Shown here: one piece after another, positions 58,013 through 64,000 of the stretch
Numbering within the stretch: the stretch's first letter is position 1
Layout: each line of letters starts with the position of its first letter
Assembly (NCBI GenBank): GCA_937625935.1
Contig: OW569360.1
Span: 186,001 to 250,000, forward strand
Reading direction: 5' to 3'
Origin: Tetramitus jugosus
Taxonomy: Eukaryota > Heterolobosea > Eutetramitea > Acrasida > Vahlkampfiidae
Length of the DNA: 64,000 nucleotides
Notes under the pieces: model-generated
What the model was told of the DNA's origin: nothing
Seen by the model: the letters and a program-made list of their open reading frames with translations, nothing else
Databases searched by the model: none
Made by a program: the position numbers and the translations under genes

Positions 58013-59281
58013 ATGAGAAACCTGATTCGATATCCAGCAGTGATCGCTAGCGGTGGTGTGCGAACAGGCCAACTATCGCCTGTAGGTTCAGCCTTTCGAT
58101 CATTTTCTGCCCTATCCGTGAGCATGGATCGATCATCACCACCGGTTGTGAGTCATGATGACCGAGATGATGATGTTGGAGATGCAGCTCCTTCTTCTTC
58201 GAGTCAGACGGCACAGAAGCGACAAACCGTTTTCATTAAGCCTGTCAATGTACAATACAAGAGTGCAGCGTTCAATGATCTGTGCTACAGTTGGAAGAGA
58301 CGCTACTTTACAACGTTCAACACAAAGTATCCAGGTATTTTGAATGATGGACTGAGGCACAACATTGGCAGCACCATGTACTTTATCGATGCTCACATTC
58401 AGGCAAACAGAGAACAAATGGAAGATTTGACACAGTTTGACTTGGATATCTTGCAGGTGGGAAAGGACTTCCAACAGGAGAATCTGCATCAATCACTATT
58501 GAAGGATCCATCGAAGCGAAAGCCTCGTCTGCCAACAACTGCAGTGTTTTCTGTTTATGATGGACATGTTGGATTTGAGTCTTGCTTGTTCCTGAAACGA
58601 AATCTGCTCCGGAATTTGTTGTTGGAAGAGGGTGGTGCCATCACGGATCATGCCCAGTTTCTGTCATCCGACGAGAGAATTGCTACTGCCTTCTTGAAAA
58701 CAGACTGGAGTATGCATCCAGTTCGTTATAAAAAGGGTGGTTCAACAGCCTTGGTTGTTATGATCAAAGAGAGCATCGATGGAGAGAGTTACGAAATTAT
58801 TTGTGCCAATGTTGGTGATTGCAAAGCCGTGTTGTTCGATGGAGAGAAGATTGTTCCATTGAGCCATGAGCATAAACCAAACATTCCCCAGGAGAAACAA
58901 AGGATAGAGCAAGCGGGTTATAAAGTGTCTGTGACAGGTCGCGTCAATGGACTGAATATATCGAGAGTGTTTGGCGATATGAACTGGAAAGAAGAGAGAA
59001 CAGACGAGAGCCAAGAACCAAGGAAACGTGCCATCACAGCAGAACCAGAAATCATAAGGTACACCCTACACTTGAACCACAGCAATGAATTAAGACACAA
59101 ACAGTTTATTGTCATGGGATCAGACGGGATGTGGTCAGAGAATACAGAAGAAGGAGCTGTAGATGTTGTTCGTTTGAATGGTGTGAGATCCAAGTCAGCA
59201 ATCTCTCTGCTAGACAATCAACATGACGACAATGCTTCGGTCATACTAATCGATTTCAATTTTGATCCTGCAGGTGGATGA
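58013..59281 (+). CDS. PP2C-family Ser/Thr protein phosphatase, possibly mitochondrial
   Basis: The 422-aa protein starts MRNLIRYPAVIASGG; the first 40 residues are Arg/Ser-rich and acid-free, as in mitochondrial presequences. PP2C motifs in order: VFSVYDGHVG (metal Asp), KKGGSTALVVMI, CANVGDCKAVLF, LSHEHKPN, SRVFGDMNWK, FIVMGSDGMWSENTEEGAV (metal Asp) and DDNASVILIDF. All metal ligands are there, so an active Mn/Mg-dependent phosphatase is expected. The second and third motifs are slightly off-consensus (GDCK for GDSR; HEHKP for DHKP). The ATG lies 24 bp after the tRNA-Phe gene, so promoter and 5' UTR must overlap the tRNA or be very short. Confidence 0.88.
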   Translation: MRNLIRYPAVIASGGVRTGQLSPVGSAFRSFSALSVSMDRSSPPVVSHDDRDDDVGDAAPSSSSQTAQKRQTVFIKPVNVQYKSAAFNDLCYSWKRRYFTTFNTKYPGILNDGLRHNIGSTMYFIDAHIQANREQMEDLTQFDLDILQVGKDFQQENLHQSLLKDPSKRKPRLPTTAVFSVYDGHVGFESCLFLKRNLLRNLLLEEGGAITDHAQFLSSDERIATAFLKTDWSMHPVRYKKGGSTALVVMIKESIDGESYEIICANVGDCKAVLFDGEKIVPLSHEHKPNIPQEKQRIEQAGYKVSVTGRVNGLNISRVFGDMNWKEERTDESQEPRKRAITAEPEIIRYTLHLNHSNELRHKQFIVMGSDGMWSENTEEGAVDVVRLNGVRSKSAISLLDNQHDDNASVILIDFNFDPAGG

Positions 59282-59307
59282 AAATAAATGTACAAAATTG
59301 TTTCACT

Positions 59308-60888
59308 TTACTTTTCTTTGCTCTTATCCTTGATCAAGCTCATTGCCAGCACTTGCCAGATGATGATCACCACAAAGAATAGAACAATTGTCAATGGATT
59401 ATTCATAATAGCTCGCACTCTCTCCCCTGTTCCAATTCTCTCTTCCATAATCTTCTTGAAAGAATCAGTCTTTGGTGTAATGTCAATCGCAAAAATCTTA
59501 TCGTTCGCTGTAAAGTAACCAGTGACCATAATTCTATCACCTTTGACCAAGGATGCAATTGCCTTGCGTTTCCTGCGATTCAAGGTATAGTTTGCATCCT
59601 GACTACTCAAGAGAAACTTTGGTACTCTTCTCTTGTATTCAATAAAGGATAGTTTGGTGAACATGGACTTGTCAATTCTCAACTTCAAGTTACCAATCCT
59701 CAAATAGAGACCAAATTCTGCATTCTTTGTGACAGTACCCTCCAATCGCACCAACTTATCACTCAAATCCTCGCTATTGAACAAGTACTGGCGTTTCCAA
59801 TCAGTGATAAGCATTCCCAAGCGTTCATGAACCGATTTGCCGCTCGTCTTTTCATTGCTGCTCGTTGTCAAGTCACATGCAATGGAGCGAGGTGCTTCAA
59901 TCTCAGTGACGGCATGAGTCACTTGAACCACAAACTGAGCATCAGAAAAAGCTGCCAACTCATCAGCAAACGGCAAAATTCTCAAAAAGTAGGCAAAACC
60001 ACGAATGCGATACACAACGTTCAATGATTGCCAATCTCTCATGAATTCACTCTCCTGGAACAAGCAGATGAACTTGAATTGATTGCTTCTCTTGAATTGA
60101 ACAGCAACAAAATTAGGATGATACCATTCCAACAATTCACAATCAAAACTCATTCTCCAATCCACCTTCCAATACCTCATTCTCTCAAATTCATCCAAAC
60201 TCTGCAATCTAGTGTTCAACAAGTGATGGCGCTTGTTGTCATTTTTTACTTGATTGACCAGGAAATGAAAACGAGGAACAATGACCTTTGGTTGTTTCTT
60301 GTTGGTGTGATTCGTAGTAGTCGTAGTAGTACTAGTCGTATTCTTCTTCTTCTTCTTGGTGGTGGTAGTGGTGGCAGCAGTAGTAGTAGTAGTAGCAGGA
60401 GTAGCAGTGGTTGTTGTAGCTGCTGTTGGTGCAGTCTTTTTAGAACAAGCTTGTTTATTGTTGGATTTGTTGTTCTTGTTGTCATCTGCATCACCTTGGG
60501 ACAATAGAATTTTGGTGTCATTGACTGCTCGGATCAAGTCATGAATCGAATGCTGTCTCACCCAACGACTATAAACATAAAATGTATACAATGATGATGA
60601 TGGTGGTGGTGATGATGTGACAGCAGCAGCAGCAGTAGTAGTAGTAGTCGTATTGATGTTGTTATTTTTAGTGCGCAAATGACGATATCGATTATGATAC
60701 ATGGGTATGAGTGATTGAGGCATGAGACGAGACAGTGGACACAAATCAATGGCTTCTCTCTCAATCAATGTGGACCAATGTGAGTGAACGAGACGACAGG
60801 GGAGAATGTCATCGATTGGATCACAGAATTGAAGAATTTTTTTGAGTAGGAGATGACTGTCCTTGTTTGTTGGGGAAAATAAAGTCAT
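59308..60888 (-). CDS. F-box-like protein with C-terminal transmembrane anchor
   Basis: The 526-aa protein opens with an F-box-like block (LLLKKILQFCDPIDDILPCRLVHSHWSTLIEREAI). A long Thr/Ala/Lys-rich low-complexity insert (about residues 75-200) follows. The central part is well-ordered (MRYWKVDWRMSFDCELLEWY; VVYRIRGFAYFLRILPFADEL), then an OB-like or beta-rich section (LVRLEGTVTKNAEFGLYLRIGNLKLRID; GDRIMVTGYFTANDKIFAIDI). The C-terminus has one hydrophobic helix (PLTIVLFFVVIIIWQVLAM) and a short basic tail, typical of a tail anchor facing the cytosol from ER or mitochondrial outer membrane. A membrane-bound ubiquitin-ligase adaptor is possible but not shown. Confidence 0.6.
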   Translation of the reverse strand: MTLFSPTNKDSHLLLKKILQFCDPIDDILPCRLVHSHWSTLIEREAIDLCPLSRLMPQSLIPMYHNRYRHLRTKNNNINTTTTTTAAAAVTSSPPPSSSLYTFYVYSRWVRQHSIHDLIRAVNDTKILLSQGDADDNKNNKSNNKQACSKKTAPTAATTTTATPATTTTTAATTTTTKKKKKNTTSTTTTTTNHTNKKQPKVIVPRFHFLVNQVKNDNKRHHLLNTRLQSLDEFERMRYWKVDWRMSFDCELLEWYHPNFVAVQFKRSNQFKFICLFQESEFMRDWQSLNVVYRIRGFAYFLRILPFADELAAFSDAQFVVQVTHAVTEIEAPRSIACDLTTSSNEKTSGKSVHERLGMLITDWKRQYLFNSEDLSDKLVRLEGTVTKNAEFGLYLRIGNLKLRIDKSMFTKLSFIEYKRRVPKFLLSSQDANYTLNRRKRKAIASLVKGDRIMVTGYFTANDKIFAIDITPKTDSFKKIMEERIGTGERVRAIMNNPLTIVLFFVVIIIWQVLAMSLIKDKSKEK

Positions 60889-61040
60889 GCTGGCTGATAT
60901 ATATGGTGTGAATGATGAGAATAATACGTTGTTTGTGTTTTTTGTGTTTTTTTTTGATGACGATCGTCATTTTTCTCCGGTTCTATTCTGACGACAGCCA
61001 TTCGAATTGAGCGAGGAAGCAACGAATACAACATGACTTT

Positions 61041-64000
61041 TTATTTTTCTTGACGAGTTGAAAACTGTTGTTTTGATTGTTGTGAGTTGTCTCGAGGAGA
61101 AGGAGGCTTGTTTTTAGTGACTGGTTGTTGTTTTTGATTGTTCATTGTCTTTGGGGGAGTTGTGAGTGGTGTTTTCACTTGAGGAGGTGTCGGAGAGGGT
61201 CTTTTGGGCGTGTGGATCGATGGATTGGGAGGTAGATCTATCATTTTGATCTCTCGTTTCGGTGTTTCGATTGGAAGTAGCTTTGGAGTTCGAGCTGGTG
61301 GTTCGCTTGGTTTGGTTTGTGGTCTTCGAGGGCTGACATCTCGACGTTGAGTGACTCTGCTGGACCCCTTATTAACATTACTACCACTCGCTCTTTTGCT
61401 GGGCTCCTCGTTCCGCACATTGTCTCTGCGATTATCTCGTTGATCTAACTTCTCGTGATCTCTTGGATGTCTCGAGTTTTTTGTGTCTCTCAGATCTCGT
61501 TGACACCTTTGAGCTCCCTTTTGATCTCGCTGTTCATTTCTATTGAGTAGTGAATCTGTTGGTGGCGTGCTTATATGGTGGTAACATTTGTCACTCTTTG
61601 CCGACTCGATTAGATCTTTCCAAATTTCGTTTTTCGATAAATACTGAGAGTTGCAAACAATATACATTGCATACTTTGCTCTTGTAATACCAACATTCAT
61701 TCGTCTAACATCATTCAGGAATCCAATTGTGTTCGACTCACCTCCTGCAGACCTTACACAAGAAAATATTACAATGTCTTTCTCTTTACCCTGGAAAGCA
61801 TCCACTGTTGCAATTTGCACATTTCGTAACGCATTGGGTCCACATAGTTTACTAATCCAATACTTGATCTCCTGTATCTGTTCTTTGTACGGACTGATGA
61901 TACCTACAGCTCCACTCAAGTGGCTAGGGTCCTTCACTGTATTAAGTATAGACTCATACAGAAAGGCCACATACTTGGCCTCCTCCACATTACGCAAGGA
62001 TTTTAATTTACCCCGCGACTCTCTGCTATAACTAACATCGTGCACCGAATAGGGAGTAATTTTGAATGATGTTCTGTTGCTTTCATATAACCACTTGCCT
62101 TCGGTTTCACAGTTAGGTCCATTAAGCAGCTTGTTTTCATAAAACTCCTTGGAAGGAAAGCGTGATATGGACGGATGCATTCTGTACTGTGTATCCAACA
62201 AAATTTTCTCTGCTCCAGCTTTTAACAGCCTCTCCATCAAGGATTGTGTGTAATTATTATTCGATGACAATTTGGATAAAACGGTAGGTGGAAGCTGCTG
62301 AGGATCTCCCACTAACGTTATCGACTTGCAATGTTTGTTAATCACAATCGGGGCAATACACTCCGGCTCAACACACTGGCACGATTCGTCAATGATAATA
62401 TTGGAGATTGATGGTAAAGTGTGATGAGTAACACTGCCGAGTGTTGTACAAAACACATCAGTATTTGAGAGAATTTTTTGTCGAATGAACTTTTGTTGCG
62501 AGAAGACATTGGCCATCTCCTTTTTCTTCGCTTGTTCATTTGATATCATTTGGTCGATAAAAGTCTGTTCCCGACGCTTCGCTAGCTCATACCGACCTTT
62601 TGTCTCCAGCAGCTTCGTAGAACTTGAATCTTTTCCAATCATCTCATCGATCGTAGATCTAAACAAGTCTATATTCTTTCGCACCAGATCGAGCTCTGAT
62701 TGTATTTGTTGTCTTTGTTTGTCATACTTCTCAACACAAGCTCGTTTCTTGGCATCAAACTCTTTCTGAACCAAGTTATCAATATAGAGGTGTACCACAT
62801 CATAGTGAACTTTACTTTTCACACCTAGTCGAACGACATTTGGACGGTATACCTCTCCATTTTTATCAACGAGACCTTTTCTGTTTATCCTGGCAATTAA
62901 CTCATCAACTGCAGCGTTACTCGGAGCACAAACCAAAATTCGTTTCTTAATTTGGTCTGTGGCCCTATCCTTCAATAAGGCAGCGATCGTTCCAGCTATG
63001 GTCGCCGTCTTTTGTATTATAGATGCGCGATGTGTGTAAAATGAGAGTCAGTACATGTATGCGGATGGGACAAATACAAAAAAATTATTATTCATACAAA
63101 CCTTCCCCGATCCCGGAGGACCTTGGATGAGAGTGAAGCCCTCTCTCTTTGAATAGACACAAAGAATGGCGCATATCTGAGAGGGATTGAAATTGTCGAC
63201 CAAGTATTGTTTAAATGCACTATTCAGACCAACACGATCGAGATTCAGGCTTTGGGGTTCATAAATATTAGAAATTGGTACTCGATCTGGTGCTAATACC
63301 GTACTAGCGATCGTAGGACTCAGTTGATCAAGTGAAAATATGGAGAAGAAGGCTCGAACAGTTGGAGCGAGAGGACACAACTTTTGTAATCGAATCTTTT
63401 TGTTCTGTGCTAACATCAAGCCTGTAGGTAGTTTGTGCTGCCAAAAACGCACTGTCAAAAGAGATCTCTTATCTTTACGTAACATGTTGACGTGCTCAAT
63501 CTTATTTTGAACGAGATGTCCAAACACTTTGGAGTTGTCGTCAAGAATAATCATAACATAATCATATTCATTGTACCACATTCTTTCCTTTGTTCTAGTT
63601 TCAGTTTCGCGATTAACCACATGTACCAAAATCTGCAAGTAGTCTCTCTCAATCCAAGGATCAGTACAAATGATGACTTCCTCACCTGGAAATTCTTCTT
63701 CCTCATATGCTCGTTGAATCTGTGCGAATGTTTCGGCGTACATGTGTGGTTCATAAACGGATGCGTACTGATCAACATTCGAAAAACATAAAGGAATGCG
63801 CGGTGGTTCTTTCTTCAACAGTTCAATCTTCTTTGCGTCATCGGTTGGACTCACTGATGCAATAAATCTTACAATTCTGTTCTTCCTCCGCTCAATATCG
63901 CCCCTTCTTCGATTTTCTAGTTCTTGCGCTCGTAATTCTTCATTTCTAGCATTCTTTTCAAATGATTGGGACAAGATCAATACTTTGCGTTCGTTCGTGT
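61041..64000 (-). CDS. Sen1/senataxin-type superfamily 1 helicase, 5' end beyond window
   Basis: Two exons (63102 to beyond 64000, and 61041-63008) are separated by a 93-bp intron (GTTTGT donor, AAG acceptor) that splits the Walker A motif: GPPGSGK at the end of one, TATIAGTIAALL at the start of the next. Other helicase motifs: LVCAPSNAAVDELIARI (Ia), NIIIDESCQCVEPE (II), LVGDPQQLPPTVLS (III), LLDTQYRMHPSISRFPS (IV), TVDAFQGKEKDIVIFSCVRS (V), RRMNVGITRAK (VI). The order and wording are closest to Sen1/senataxin, which unwinds RNA-DNA hybrids in transcription termination. The last 170 residues are Arg/Pro/Ser/Thr-rich. The frame is open to the window edge with no ATG, so the N-terminus is missing. 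A UPF1-like relative is the alternative. Confidence 0.88.

Overview
This window is a compact, protein-dense stretch of a eukaryotic nuclear genome. The best fit is a heterolobosean amoeboflagellate of the Naegleria type. Reasons: intron-poor genes packed head-to-head and tail-to-tail with 50-400 bp between them; few short introns, mostly with a GTATGT donor and biased to 5' ends; housekeeping proteins carrying long Asn/Gln/Ser/Thr runs in a genome that is not extremely AT-rich; a standard eukaryotic gene set (U4/U6 snRNP, exosome, COG complex, cullin, PEX19, intraflagellar-transport dynein, myosin). Genus is an inference; there is no rRNA here to test it. Nothing looks prokaryotic.

Layout. 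125-6211: CZIB-like zinc protein (-), AidB/ACDH-11-like acyl-CoA dehydrogenase (+), a FAM221-like small protein (+), Prp3 splicing factor (+) and mitochondrial thioredoxin (+). 6282-13819: Rrp6/EXOSC10 exosome nuclease (-), diverging from COG2 (+), then a degenerate CYTH-like protein (+). 14308-22431: a cap 2'-O-methyltransferase fused to an N-terminal RRM (-) and a second SAM methyltransferase with an RS/RG tail (+). They form a divergent pair whose promoter region is split by a 3.8 kb PIF/Harbinger-type DNA transposon (16970-20770) carrying three ORFs. 22512-27013: HAD pyrimidine 5'-nucleotidase-like (+), serine carboxypeptidase (-), a small secreted/anchored protein (-) and a roughly 1.1 kb gene-poor gap. 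27014-35490: large RhoGEF with a split SH3 (+), mitochondrial ABHD11-like hydrolase (-), a second, single-ORF 1.1 kb DDE transposon (32888-34006), again between divergent genes, and an RCC1-repeat protein (+).

35757-45744: a small unknown protein (+), F-box protein (-), multi-pass membrane protein (+), cullin-3 (+, three exons), dynein-2 light intermediate chain (-) and PEX19 (-, CaaX tail). 45844-57516: myosin with a DIL-like tail (-), a SAP-SAP-LRR protein (-), an AIG1/ADTRP-type membrane hydrolase whose frame runs into a large acidic unknown domain (+), and a bifunctional phosphoserine phosphatase-phosphoserine aminotransferase (-) whose stop codon overlaps that of its neighbour. 57916-64000: tRNA-Phe(GAA), PP2C phosphatase (+), F-box/TM protein (-) and the C-terminal part of a Sen1-type helicase (-), cut by the window end.

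There is no operon logic, but themes recur. RNA processing and modification is represented by Prp3, Rrp6, RRM-CMTR, the second methyltransferase and Sen1. Mitochondrial import is represented by thioredoxin, ABHD11 and possibly PP2C. Trafficking and cytoskeleton are represented by COG2, dynein-2, myosin and RhoGEF. The most unusual items are the RRM-cap methyltransferase fusion, the SerB-SerC fusion, two apparently intact 3-bp-TSD transposons each sitting in a divergent promoter, and the SAP-SAP-LRR and AIG1-acidic domain combinations. All coordinates and splice sites were read by eye; none was checked against transcripts or databases.
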